Source of the DNA: Branchiostoma floridae
Taxonomy: Eukaryota > Chordata > Leptocardii > Amphioxiformes > Branchiostomatidae
Direction: 5' to 3'
DNA: 64,000 nucleotides
NCBI RefSeq assembly: GCF_000003815.2
Contig: NC_049988.1
Location: 8,817,696 to 8,881,695 of the forward strand
Of this stretch, positions 37,644 through 48,785 are shown one piece after another (the stretch's first letter is position 1; every line of letters starts with the position of its first letter). Below the pieces are notes generated by a model. The model saw nothing but the letters and a program-made list of their open reading frames with translations, was not told where the DNA came from and did not search any database. Made by a program: the position numbers and the translations under genes.

Positions 37644-38718
37644 ATATATATGTAAGAGTCAGAAAATGTCACAAAAATATATTTGTAGTCTTTATGTTGT
37701 ACATGTGATACAAACAGTGGCAATAACTTCTGTTGGTATGTTGAAAGAGCCAGACAAGTTTTGTGGAGAGAGAGAGAAGTACTTCAAAGGGCATGAAACA
37801 AGTGTGTAAAATTGGCTATTATGAGGCGCAGACATTTATGTTAAAACTGTAAATTTTATGTAGTCTTATGCTATATGAATCTAAGGAAAGATATATTTGA
37901 ATGTACTTTGTGGCTAGTTTAAGTATTGTTGATTTAAAGTGTTGAATTAAAGTGAAAGTGTTAATTGTAAATGTTAATGAGTACAGTCAACCATATGGTG
38001 GATTTAGGTACGGAGGTATACTTGTATTTCTCCAGTATGATGCGTAAAAGTCAGCATTAGATGAATGATAATGTAGTAATTGTCAGTAAGTGGAGTCCAG
38101 AAGTAAAAAAAATGAAGAGATCACAGATTTCTTGGTCAAATCCTTGGGCACTTAACACAAATGTGCTCCTCACTGTAAATGCAGACCTGAGTTTGGTTTG
38201 GGAGACAAAAGTTTGTAGAAGGAGAGGGATGAGCTCCATCTTCCTAAATGTCATACCCAAGACAATCGTCCATAACCAAGGAAAATAATCCAAGCCACAA
38301 ATATACCACAGGACCTTAACTAAGCCTTTTTAAAAGGCTTAAAAGTAAGAGAGGCTCCTCCTCCTTCACCCACCACCCACCCTGCCCTGGACTAAGTGCT
38401 CCAGACTTTTCTGTACTGCCCTGGGTATGAGCAGCCACACTGTCACCCACAAGCAGTACATGTAACTGAGGCTTGATCTGACTTGAACTTAAATGCTTGG
38501 CCAACAGCGAATGTCAATGATGATGATGAAAAGTGACGTTACCAATTTGCCAATGACTGAATGTGACTCCAAGAATGTAGCTCTGAGAACAATAGACACT
38601 GGTGTCATTTGAAAGGTCTTCTGTAACACGGACGAGTCTATGCCTATAGAATTTGGATGCCCTACAACTAATAGCTAAACGTTATGTCGATGAAGATTAG
38701 ACATCCATTTAATAAGAT

Positions 38719-38800
38719 ATGCCAAAATGCAGTTACTCAAGCAACTGGATATGATTTTATCCAGTTGCTTGATGTTGCTTGAGTAACTGCTTTTTGGCAT
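38719..38800. repeat. Hairpin-forming inverted repeat
   Basis: Arms ATGCCAAAA.GCAGTTACTC and GAGTAACTGC.TTTTGGCAT enclose a nested hairpin CAAGCAACTGGAT/ATCCAGTTGCTTG. Probably a minimal MITE or transposon end. Confidence 0.7.
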
Positions 38801-39321
38801 AATAGCTAATGTTGACAAAAGATGCAACATAACATGTGAAGACAAATTAATATCAGGGAAAAGAACAATTTTGTCATTGTAACTGTTAAAAATCTAACAT
38901 TTAGGAATACCATTTAGACTAGGAGTATAATGATATTCAATATTCCAGAAACTACTGTATAAACCCACAAGATTTCACATAATATATATTGATCATCTAT
39001 GAAATCCCAGATATTTTAACTTTCAAGATATATCAATATGCAATGATACAAACTACTGGGGTGGGGATCCAATAGTATAATGATAATCAGATGATCTTTT
39101 ATGCTACCTTCTTCTTCTTTTAGATTATCATAGAACTACATTACATCACATAAAGTTTCTGGTATTTGTTTAGTTGCCAAAATGGTATTTTATAGGGCTT
39201 TATCTTATTTTAGCTCAAACAAAAGTGGTGAGTTAGCGCTATTAGAGGGAACTCTGTTCTTTACCACAAGAACAACAACAACAACAACAACAGTTTATAA
39301 ATTTAAGGTGAAGGTGCTTAC

Positions 39322-39389
39322 CTTTCTATTGCATCTGTGGCCAATTTTCCCAGCTTGGCTTGTAGTTCCCCGTCCGTAGTCTCCTTTCT
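39322..39389 (-). CDS. CAPN7: CAPN7 exon 5 (end of second MIT domain)
   Basis: A 68-bp exon with acceptor ACTTTTTAG and donor G/GTAAGC. It starts in phase 0 and encodes RKETTDGELQAKLGKLATDA then IER. This aligns residue for residue with vertebrate calpain-7 (..YETADKVLQNKLKQLARQALDR). It forms the last helix of the second MIT repeat. The 3' AG is completed by exon 6. Confidence 0.93.
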
Positions 39390-39499
39390 CTAAAAAGTAA
39401 ATGTTTGTTCAAGTTAGGGCAGGGATTTTCACCTGAACTAAATGTGAAAATAACCTTTTTTTTTTCTCAAAATTGTTAAACATGCAGTATTCTACAAGA

Positions 39500-40070
39500 C
39501 CCTTGAGTTGTTAATTATTGTTTTGACAATTCCATATTACGGATATTTTCCTAAAATAATTTTTTGAGAATCAGAAGCCATGAATGACAAGGCAAGGACA
39601 ACACAGGGTACTCTCCAAAGTGCCCTTCTCATTAACAATGATGATCATTTTTGGAATGAGAAATAATTATACTAGCCAGATGATTGCACAATTACTTTGT
39701 ACATCAATCTTCTTTGAATCAATATTTTCAATTTTCTTCTATAAGCAACTTTAAGATAACACGAGCAGTAGTCTGATGATTGAAACTGACTGCAAAAACT
39801 GTTTTGGTTAAATTATGTCTTGATAATTCCAAATTTCAAATTACAGAATGATATTTTCTCAATATAATTTTTGAGATCAGAATCCATGAATGACAAGGCA
39901 AGGACAACACAGGGTACTCTCCAAAGTGCCCTTCTCATTAACAATGATGACATTATAATTTTTGATATGAGAAATCATTCTACTGGCTAAATGATTTCAC
40001 AATTACTTTGAACATCAATCTTCCTCAAATCAATATTTTCAATCTTCTTTAAAAAGCAACTTCAGAATGA
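39500..40070 (+). repeat. Two-copy tandem duplication, about 310 bp
   Basis: CATGAATGACAAGGCAAGGA, CACAGGGTACTCTCCAAAGTG and CCCTTCTCATTAACAATGATG recur in order, first near 39578-39645 and again near 39886-39955. Similar flanks on both sides (TTTTTGAGA upstream; CAATCTTC, ATCAATATTTTCAAT and AAGCAACTT downstream). Confidence 0.8.
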
Positions 40071-40800
40071 CTGATAGCATCCAGAAAATCAATTGACCAA
40101 TCATAGCTGACCATCCGAGTGAGCAGTTCAACCAATGAGAGAATAGATTACACTTCAATGTAAGTTTTGTGTTTTGCATCTGAGGTGGGATCGGTCTACT
40201 GTAAATTCACTTACTTTGCAGTTGTTTTGTTTAGCAAATGGAGGGAAAAGCAGAGTTTGAATTTGCAGCTGAAACAAAATTCTGTAGTTCAATAATAATG
40301 AATTAGAAATGCAACTTTGTGATGTCATAGATTAATAATGAAAAGGTCATCAGTGCAAAAACTGTGACAATAAAACCACCGCATATGTTTCAAGACTCAC
40401 AGTATTTTATCAAAACATAGGCCATAAACTACTTTGCCATTCCGTTTATTTTGCAATGATGCGTTTAGAGTTTGGACTTTGCCACAACTGTTTGGTACAC
40501 TTTTATCTCAGGGTCACATCTGTTATTTTTGTTATATCTGTCAACTGCTTTAGTTAGATGTACTGAAAATGAATCAACAAAGTTTCATGTAGTACAATAT
40601 TATGGATAATATACAATTACTCAACATGTAAACAGCAGTGTAAGATAGCCTTGTGAAAAAAAGTATTTTTGGACAGTCCACTATATTAGACAATATGTAC
40701 AATGTACTATACAGTGTTGAGATGTTGATGCATTCTAGGAAATAATCATTGTTTATGCAGAACAACAGTCATTTGTAGATCTATATTGTTATGCACAATC

Positions 40801-41090
40801 TAAGGGAGTAGTCATATGAGGGAATACAAGTCATGTACAGTGTTCATCATCAAGTCCGCATGAGGTCCATGTTGACTTTTTTTCATACAGTCGTATCCAC
40901 AATATGTATTTCACTCATTTTGTGTTAGTTTTAGGTACGCAGGCAATATGTACAGTACATTAGGCATACCTATAACTGACACAAAACTATTGAGGTGTGT
41001 ATGATGTGCATATTGTGCGTACGACACAAAAACATCAATGTGGACCTCATAAGGACTTGATGTGTACACTTGTTTGTGTGACTAGTCCCT
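40801..41090. mobile_element. MITE with TAGGGA.TAGTCA ends
   Basis: The left end is TAAGGGAGTAGTCA and the right end is TGACTAGTCCCTAA. Inner arms include ATCAAGTCCGCATGAGGTCC, which pairs with GGACCTCATAAGGACTTGAT. Non-coding. Confidence 0.7.
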
Positions 41091-41540
41091 AATATATTAT
41101 CGTCATGTGGAATTGCTGTTGACAGAGATTGCGATCAAAATTCTAGGAATATCTTCAAGTGATCTCCCATTTATAAGTCATGAGTTTCAAATGAATCCAC
41201 TGATCTAAAGTGATACAAATCAAAGTTGAAAAGTTCTGTACTTTAAAATTCAAGGGAATTTCTCCACTTGCACAACAAATTCTAAAGATTCTGATCGAGA
41301 TCCCTACAGCCAGATTACAATTCTCTCCCTAACATATAGACTATATGTATATGAGTTGTGTAAAGGACTTTCAGTATTTGTTGTTAAGTGAAATATTGTG
41401 GAACTGAAGTGTGTAAATAAATGTGTCTTGCTTTAAACAAATCTCTGTTCATCGTCAGTCTATTATTTGCTTTTCAAATTATCACAAGCTTTCATGACTT
41501 GGAGGTATTACCCCCCAAAAAGAGACAGTGTTCATACCCA

Positions 41541-41695
41541 GTAGTGTCTGTATCCCAAGAAGTGTCCGTACCCCCAGTAGTGTCCGTACCCCCAGGACTG
41601 TCTGACCCCCAGTAATGACCGTATCCACATTAGTGTCCATACCCCCATAATTGTCTGTACCCCCAGTGGTGTCCGTTCCCCCAGTAGTGTCCGTA
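41541..41695 (+). repeat. Minisatellite, degenerate 18-bp unit
   Basis: Repeats of roughly GTAGTGTCCGTACCCCCA with substitutions, about eight units. They create a spurious repetitive frame on the minus strand. Confidence 0.75.
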
Positions 41696-42559
41696 CATAA
41701 AGTAATGTTAAATTGAACTTGTGGATGGGAACCTTGCTTAAGTCATCATACTCTCTGCTTTGAGAGTGTGGCAATGTTGCACTGATGCAAAACATCTAAA
41801 TTTAAAAAAAAATTCTTCTATTCCACTGTTTCAGAAGTAAAACAAACAGGGAAAACAAACATTTAAAGTATTAATTATGTGAACCAATCAATCAATGTGT
41901 ACTGTCTCCTGATATCTGTATAGTTTCAGAGTTCACAAACCTGATTATCATCCCACAATGATTACATTTGTAGCCATAGATGCAATTAATAAAGGAATGA
42001 TGGAGTGAGCCTTCCTGAGTTTGATTTAATTTTTACACTTCCTTAGAAGTGAACAAGCAGACTACTTCATCTGTACCAATTTCCTGTTTGGGAAATATAA
42101 TTATGACATATCATTGTTATTGTTTTGTAAATTATTCAGAGGAAAAGAAGCTTTAGTAATTATCCTTGCTGTAGTCAGTCTAGTGATAAGACTGTTTAGG
42201 ATTTCAAGACTAAGTGCAAGAAATAATTTAATAATAACTTATAAATCAAATGGACACAGAACACCTGGTCAAAGTTTTAATGGTAGTTGAGGTTGCTAAC
42301 AGTTATAGATTTTGATAAGCTGCAAAGTCAACTTATTAATAATGTTCTTTATGTCAGCTTAAAGTATCCATTACATGTCCTTGAAGTCATTTACTTGATA
42401 GAACTTGAAGTGCCATAAAGGTGTCAAAAATTCTAACTCCATTGACTACTTCTAGGAACTGAACTGTAGCAGCATCTCTTCACCCTAAGTCAGAAACATT
42501 GAGCTTTGGCAAGTTCAAAAGGCAAAGCAGGGGTTATAGGGGTATTTCTTGCTAACACC

Positions 42560-42835
42560 TGCTACACCTGTAAGTCTATGGCATTTCTCCAGTGATACTT
42601 ACAGCCTTGAGACACATACAGCTCAACAGCCACTGCTACACCTGTAAGTCTACGGCATTTCTCCTGTGATACTTACAGCCTTGAGACACAGCTTCACAGC
42701 CACTGCTACACCTGTACGTCTATGGTATTTCTCCAGGGATACTTACAGCCTTGAGACACATACAGCTCAACAGCCACTGCTACACCTGTAAGTCTATGGT
42801 ATGTCTCCAGTGATACTTACAGCCTTGAGACACAG
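42560..42835 (-). repeat. Tandem duplication of the CAPN7 exon-4 donor region
   Basis: On the minus strand the block TGTCTCAAGGCT/GTAAGTATC, which is the genuine exon-4 end plus donor at 42815-42820, is repeated three more times downstream. The extra donor cores lie at 42741-42746, 42671-42676 and 42597-42602. Spacing is 70-74 bp. Each intronic unit also carries a CTTACAG or CGTACAG acceptor-like word followed by GTGTAGCAGTGGCTGT. Confidence 0.9.
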
Positions 42836-42937
42836 CTCCACAGCTTCCATGTACAGCTCAGCCGCCTCCTCCTTATTATCATTCTCATCTTCTTCAAACG
42901 CCTGCTCGATCAGGAACCGCGCCCTCTCAAGGTCAAT
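42821..42937 (-). CDS. CAPN7: CAPN7 exon 4 (second MIT domain)
   Basis: 117 bp, 39 codons, phase 0 to phase 0, with acceptor CTCATGCAG and donor T/GTAAGT. It encodes IDLERARFLIEQAFEEDEND then NKEEAAELYMEAVELCLKA. This is the hallmark of the second MIT repeat of calpain-7 (vertebrate LDLERAHFLVTQAFDEDE...). MIT domains of CAPN7 bind ESCRT-III-related proteins such as IST1 (family knowledge). The donor of this exon is replicated in the adjoining intron. Confidence 0.95.
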
Positions 42938-43676
42938 CTGCATGAGATAGTAGTATTTATTAATTGATAAAACATGTATCAAATCGGCCTTGCAGTAAAA
43001 CTGAATTGTGCCATGATTTACAATCAACTTCTATTGTACCAGTAAAACCAGCGCATAAATCATCATAACAATATGTACAAGCAACGTTCACTCCTTAACA
43101 ATTGATAAATACTAAGTGATAGTTCCAGACTAACACAATTAAAAGTGGATCTCTGTTCAAGATTATCAAAATCAATCTTACTGCACAGGACTGGGACTTC
43201 ATTTGAACTTGAGTCAGCTAAAAGTAGCAACATTCCAATCAGACAAATTCATAGTTGATGGGGTAACTGTTCACTCCAAATGTTAACCATGGTAAAAGCT
43301 CCACAATTCAAGTTGTTGATAGATCAGGAAATACAGTAGCATTGGACAATTGCTATGATCAAGTACTGGTAATGTCAAAATTTACAGCTTGTTCATTGCT
43401 CAGTAAGGACCCCTTGCAGGAGAAATGTGAAATGCAGCTCACACAATGTACATGTAGACATGATGACATCATACCCATAGTTCCAAGTGTTAGCTTGTTT
43501 CATCTTGATATTAAATTAGCAAAGAGGGTTTTACATTGTATCTAAAACTTCCATATACATGTACATCTGAAATCAACATTAACTGCTGATACTGCCTTTC
43601 ATCCCAAATTTCACCATGATCCATACTACCATCTCATACACCTATAATTGAGATTTCCTGTAGAGCTTAATCATAC

Positions 43677-43711
43677 CTGCTGTTGTGTTTTCATCTGGAA
43701 GGTTCCTCCCC
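43677..43711 (-). CDS. CAPN7: CAPN7 exon 3, 35-bp microexon linking the two MIT domains
   Basis: Acceptor ATAGGCACAG, then 35 bp encoding (R)GGTFQMKTQQQ, then donor G/GTATGA. It enters in phase 1, completing the C left by exon 2 to give Arg, and leaves in phase 0. Direct joining of exon 2 to exon 4 would give an immediate TGA. With the microexon the linker is about the same length as in vertebrate calpain-7 (RVQAL...KHQLDLERA). I infer it from phase and splice consensus rather than strong homology. Confidence 0.8.
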
Positions 43712-44228
43712 CTGTGCCTATATTCAGATGAGAAAAGTGAACTTATAATATCTAGGGTATAGTGTAACATTATCACCTATATTTAAAAAAAATTAACCAT
43801 GTTATGAAAAAAAATCATCACCAGAATAATATTAAGGTTATTGTACAAACTAGAACATGATTTATTCTTAAGGTAAAAACAAGCGATTGATAATGCAAAC
43901 ACTGGACTTCTAGTGAAGACAAATATCTTCCTATAATATTGTATATTTACTTTAATATCAGATTAAATATATCAGCAACAGTTCCCACTAATACACAATA
44001 TCAATGCTTGTGATTCCTAAATGTTTCAAACTTTTCTCTGGTCAGTTTATACTTATAGCAGTATTATTGCAATTCAAATTCAGTGTTACAACCACATTTG
44101 AAATAGAAAGAACTACTCTTATCCCAGTGTAGATCTTGGGTCATGGATGCTCATCTGTGTTGGTACTTCCTAGGCCTTATCCCAGTGGAAATCACACCTG
44201 GTTGGTCTGAACTGGTTTGTTGACTTAC

Positions 44229-44334
44229 GGATCTGTTTGAGCTGTTCCACCCTGTCCAGGTACTCCATGGCCTTCTCCACCACCGCCAGCTTGGATCCAG
44301 CCTGGCCCGCATTCCGCAGAGCTTCCGCTGCCTC
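44229..44334 (-). CDS. CAPN7: CAPN7 exon 2 (first MIT domain, helices 2-3)
   Basis: A 106-bp exon with acceptor CGTTCCTACAG and donor C/GTAAGT. It encodes EAAEALRNAGQAGSKLAVVE then KAMEYLDRVEQLKQI and aligns with vertebrate calpain-7 (KEAAQALIYAEMAGSSLENIQEK...). It starts in phase 0 and ends in phase 1. Confidence 0.94.
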
Positions 44335-46005
44335 CTGTAGGAACGAGCGTTGATAGTGATGAAGACTTTTGAATAAAAAGGTCAAAACTGATGAATTGTT
44401 GTGTCTCAGTTGTCATCCTTCTGACGCAGGACTTTAGCCAGCTCAAATTTTTTTTCCATCAGCCAATTCCCATTGTCGCGAAAACCGCGAAAATTAAGTT
44501 AGAAAGACAGAACTGACACCTTGAAAAACAGGTTTTTAATGAGATTATCGTATGCAAAAGAGCACCGACACACTAAGTCAACAATCATAACAATAGCAAA
44601 ACAAACAGTGTGTGGCTTTCCTACCGTGGACAGCGTCCCCAAGCCGTCTGTAGCTTCCTCCAAGAATTTTTGTCCATCAATTTTGACGGATTGGTTTCAG
44701 AAATTTTTCATCACACACAGAAAATTTCTGTCAATTGACGGAAAAACGGATGCTGGCTAGAGCCCTGTTCTGACGCTTATCGGCTACAGTGTTGTAAATG
44801 ATGTGGAGTTGCGGGTCGAGGATCTACAGAATACTATGGGAGACAGAGATGTCTGGAAGGAAAGAGTAGAACCAGTGGTATGGGCAACTCACTGTGATGA
44901 TGATGATGATGTCAACAGTGTTATTAATTACCTGGCTGTGTAAGATGTAGCATCTGCACTAATGACTATGTAACAGATAATGATGGTGATCACGAAAAGT
45001 TTAACTCAATGAGTGCTATACTCTCCAAGCACACAGATAGACACACAGACAGACACACAGACAGACCCAAAACTATAAAATTTGTCAATAGCCGGCTTTT
45101 GAACTCACAATTTTGTGATCCAGAGGCTAGGGTCACTAAGGCACAATCTAGACAGTTTTTCCCGATATCTGCAAGCCGACAACCTCTCGCCGACAGCTTT
45201 TTTTCAGCCGCTAGATGGAACTGCAATTTGACGCCATAAAGATATTGGCAGAATTTCTCCCAAAAGGTCCAGAATATTTGCCCGATAGCTTAGCAGGGGT
45301 CCCTGATAGCTTAGCAGGGGTCCCCGATAGCTTAGCAGGGGTCCCCGACAACTTCCGTGCACGTGTAGATGCGTAGAGGAGGGCTCATTAGCATATAACG
45401 CGGGCTCATTAGGCTAGCTATATAGCTGTTTATGACTACAAGCGCCACGGGTGTCCCGCAGCCAACGTTCAAGATCCCGCCCGACATCTCGACAGATATC
45501 GGGAAAAACTATGTCTACATTGGGTCTAACCACTGGACATGCTACTTGACAAGAGACAATGAGGCAGTCACCCCACAGACTTTCAGAGACAATATTTGAA
45601 GAGAACGTTGTTCATCATTGTAATCGCCATGTCTATATCACTGACTACATTCACTGATACCAAGAGACGTTCTGTCATTGTTTCCAATGTCTCTTATCAC
45701 CCGCTAACCATTGTCCGCCCTTCCATCCACAGCTCAGCCCATCTTTGCAAGATCTCCCTCTACTGTTCTTCTCCAAGACAAAGACACCATCAGCATTGGA
45801 ACATCGAAGAGATAGTGAGTGGTATTACAACAGTTACAATATTGATTTAAGATTGATAAATCAGATTTTTTTGTATACGTACAGCACAAGAATAACAACT
45901 ATACAAACATTCGTGGCTGGGAGTGGTGCTTAATTGCTGATGAATCATCGATAAGCCTTTCAGGGGGAGGGGGGCAAACTTGACATCACCAACTCATCAA
46001 CTTAC

Positions 46006-46107
46006 CAAGTAGTAGAAGATGGCCTCGTCGTGATTGCCTTCCTGGTCTAGCCGGACCGCGACGCTAGCAAAGCTAAAGGCGTCTACTTCAAGTGCACTGG
46101 CATCCAT
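46006..46107 (-). CDS. CAPN7: CAPN7 exon 1 (start codon, first MIT helix)
   Basis: 102 bp, 34 codons, with donor G/GTAAGT at 46000-46005. It encodes MDASALEVDAFSFASVAVRL then DQEGNHDEAIFYYL, matching the calpain-7 N terminus (MDATALERDAVQFARLAVQR...). The ATG at 46107 is supported by this alignment. Calpain-7 is an atypical calpain: tandem MIT domains recruit it to ESCRT-III at endosomes and midbody, and it carries C2-like domains instead of EF-hands (family knowledge). Exons 1-7 here account for about 244 of roughly 800 residues. Confidence 0.95.
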
Positions 46108-46353
46108 GTTAACGTTGTTGTTAAGAAGTCTTCAACTGGAGCCTCGTTATACCCGGAAGTATGTTTACGGCGAAGACAGTTCGAAGATATGTCGCTTCAA
46201 AGCTGATCAACGCTTCAGATGAGATTCTGGCAAGCTTAAGGACCTGTAAGGATACTTAACCTGGGCTTCAAAATCGATGTTATTGCAATTCACCGCTGAA
46301 GGTTGACAAAAACGTCAAAGTTGATGCCATGATCGCGAAAGTTTGGCATACTT

Positions 46354-46366
46354 GGCGGCCATTTTA
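46354..46366 (-). promoter_or_regulatory. YY1-like word upstream of CAPN7
   Basis: The minus strand reads AAAATGGCCGCC about 250 bp upstream of the CAPN7 start codon. YY1-type AAAATGGCGGC words often mark start-proximal promoters of housekeeping genes. The match is good but only positional evidence supports it. Confidence 0.35.
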
Positions 46367-46492
46367 GATTCCAGGTCATTGTAAAACCGTCACCTGGCGA
46401 GACTATTCAAAAGTGCAGGTCAAACAAGAGGTCAAAGACATCATACCTACGTGAAATGTTTAGAGTTCTTGTGAAGTTCTGGATGATATAGA

Positions 46493-47442
46493 ATATATGA
46501 GGGTCTGTATACTCTTTTCCGTAAGGCGTAGGCAGGCCTTTTTAATTCCCGTAATTCGTAGGGTAAGCTATTTTATTTCACGTAATTCGTAGTGAGGATG
46601 GAAAATTTACCGTAAAGCGTAGCCAGTGTATTTCACGTAAGGCGTAATCTAGCCTAAAAATTTCACGTAAAGCGTAATTAAGCCTAAAAATTACCCGGAC
46701 CTCACTTGCGTACCCTCAAAAATCTTCTTCTTTTTTTGCAAATAGAAATGTCATTGAAGTTAGCTTAGTCTACCAGCAAAATTTGCCCATCAGAATGCAG
46801 GAAATATCATTTTAGAGGGTCAAGATTTAAAAATTTCCATGGTCCTCCTTATGCCGCCTCGCGCCTTTGGAACTCGAAATTCTGAAAATATGTTGGGGAT
46901 GTGTGTCAACCTCAAAGATCTGTTTTGCTAATAGAAATTTGCCCATCAAAATGCACAAAATATCGTTTTATAGAGGGTCTAGATTTCAAAATTTAGCCGG
47001 ATCTCCTTTGCCACTCTATTCACCTAGCCAAAAAAACTGGCGTTTCAGGGGGGCAGGATTTCAAAATTTTCCCGGACTTTCCTTCGGCGCACGACGTTGC
47101 AAAAATAAGTTGGCTGACGTCACCCTCATAAGCTTACGCTGAACCCCTGGGACTCTTTAATTAGAAATGCCATTTAACTTAGCTTTGTTTGCCAGCGAAC
47201 ATTTCCCTTCAAAATGCAGGGAATAGTGTTTCAGAGAGTCAAAATTTCAATCTTTCTTGCGGAGCACGACCCCACCTGTCGAGTGTTGCCAGCCTTCCAG
47301 AATTTAGCGTAAACCGTTGTCAGCCTGTCTGAATTTAGCGTAAAACGTTGCCTGCCTTCGTGAATTTAACGTAAAGCGTTGTCGACCGTCCCGAATTTAG
47401 CGTAAAGCGTTGTCAGGACCCCCCATGCAGACCCTCATATAT
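46493..47442. mobile_element. Foldback/TIR element, CATGCAGACCCTC family
   Basis: Inverted ends ATATATGAGGGTCTG / CAGACCCTCATATAT. Left interior: repeated CGTAA.GCGTA and GTAATTCGTAG words (about seven). Right interior: repeated AATTTAGCGTAAA.CGTTG words (about four). The middle has three diverged blocks around TTTGC..ATAGAAAT and CCCATCA(A/G)AATGCA. The ends and words match the small element at 1502-1701. It starts about 390 bp upstream of the CAPN7 ATG. Confidence 0.7.
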
Positions 47443-47587
47443 AAAGCCATTAGATATACGCTTTCTTCCCTTATTTAAAAAAAAAAAAAAATCAACCCTA
47501 GATATCTACCAGTCATTCATGACTATATCTCACTACTCTCAGGAAAGAGATGTTGTGGATCGTAATGCTAAATAAACATTACTCTTA

Positions 47588-47767
47588 AAGCAGAGGTTTG
47601 GCTCCGGCTGTTTTTTGACATTTTTTTAGGTGTTTTTATCAGGCTTTCTATTTTGTAATGTTTTGTTAGGCCTCAAGACATCAACAAAACGGCACAAAAT
47701 AGAAAGCTCGATAAAAACGCCTTAAAAACGCATTAAAAACAATACAGCCAGAGCTTAACCTCTGCTT
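47588..47767. mobile_element. MITE with AAGCAGAGGTT ends
   Basis: Left arm AAGCAGAGGTTTGGCTC..GGCTGT and right arm ACAGCC.GAGCTTAACCTCTGCTT. The inner arms pair further through GTTTTTAT and CTTTCTATTTTGT. 180 bp, non-coding. Confidence 0.75.
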
Positions 47768-48785
47768 GGAGAGTACTATAATGCTGCAGTACATAAAACA
47801 ACTGCTAGGAACTCTTGCATAAAATCTACATGAGGTTCTGAGTAGGGGCATGCTGGCAACGCTTAATGGTAAATTCAGAAAGACCAACAAAGCTAAAATT
47901 AGGAAGCTAATCCCAACGCATTCTGTGGCCATCATGATCTACATGTACATGTTAGCGGCAAAACTTTAACCTCACAACTTATTGTTATTATTCTAACTAA
48001 TACAATGGCAATAGAATTTATAGATGTCATCCAACGAGACAAAAACATAAGACACCAAACCTTTATTAAACCTCTGCCAAATACAACCATATATACATTC
48101 AAATAGCATTCTATGGCATGAAGCTGCTGATATATATACTTAATGTGTTCTTTCACATCAAGATTTTCAATACTAGTCTGAAAATGAACTTAAGTAACAT
48201 TAAAGCATAATTTTACATTATTTAAGCATATTATTTTAACTTTGCCCCATGTGAAAGGGTTACAACTAGTGTAAAAACAAGTAATAGCAATACTGCAGTT
48301 GTTTTCAGCAAGGTCTTCATTCTTCTGAAGACACACAACATCTTACGAAACTGGTACTTAAAGTTTTAGAGATGGCCACTTTCTACCAAGAAACACACTT
48401 TTGTAAATGGAAGGTTACTTCAGAAAAGTATACAATCTAAGTAATAAGAAAACTAAACATTTCAAATACAACAGACATTATATATGTCAAATACTAGTCA
48501 AAGAGAATTTGTAAGCTCCAGTGACTATTAATCAATTTTCTTGTCTACATTTTCAAAATCATAATGTCCAAAAGTATACATATCTATATCATTTCCTATT
48601 AAGTAACGATTCAGAAAGATTTTGAAATTCTTTTCAAGAACGTTTTTGACAATCAACCTGGAACAAGCAATACCTTGATTAGGGACAGAAAAGCAGCTCC
48701 AAGGCAAAATAACAATACACAATAATAAAATAAATAGACAAAAACAATATTTTTGACTACTGCAAAACCAAAGGTACATGTAGCT
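47768..48785. other. Non-coding, nothing recognised
   Basis: AT-rich intergenic sequence between CAPN7 and the M6PR-like gene. The hydrophobic frame at 47681-47935 overlaps the preceding MITE and is not supported. Confidence 0.4.

Larger units (their letters stand above)
18349..39321 (-). other. CAPN7 intron 5 (about 21 kb) hosting a nested GPCR gene
   Basis: Bounded by donor GTAAGC at 39316-39321 and the acceptor before 18348. It contains a truncated SINE, a hAT-type MITE, another MITE, a 1.9-kb foldback element, the intronless-CDS GPCR on the + strand, a word-repetitive MITE at 35075-35549 and a hairpin at 38719-38800. Stretches 20177-23318, 26699-33360 and 35586-38718 show no further supported gene. 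Confidence 0.85.
39390..42820 (-). other. CAPN7 intron 4
   Basis: A 3.4-kb intron. It contains a direct duplication at about 39500-40070, a MITE at 40801-41090, an 18-bp-type minisatellite at about 41541-41695 and the repeated donor block at 42560-42835. Confidence 0.8.

Noticed and set aside
41532-41795. Repetitive Gly/Tyr-rich frame on the minus strand
   Set aside because: It is a by-product of the 18-bp minisatellite; no splice or start context.
42841-43027. Extending CAPN7 exon 4 upstream to an ATG at 43027
   Set aside because: The sequence before 42937 is an intron with a clear acceptor, and homology to calpain-7 starts exactly at the acceptor.
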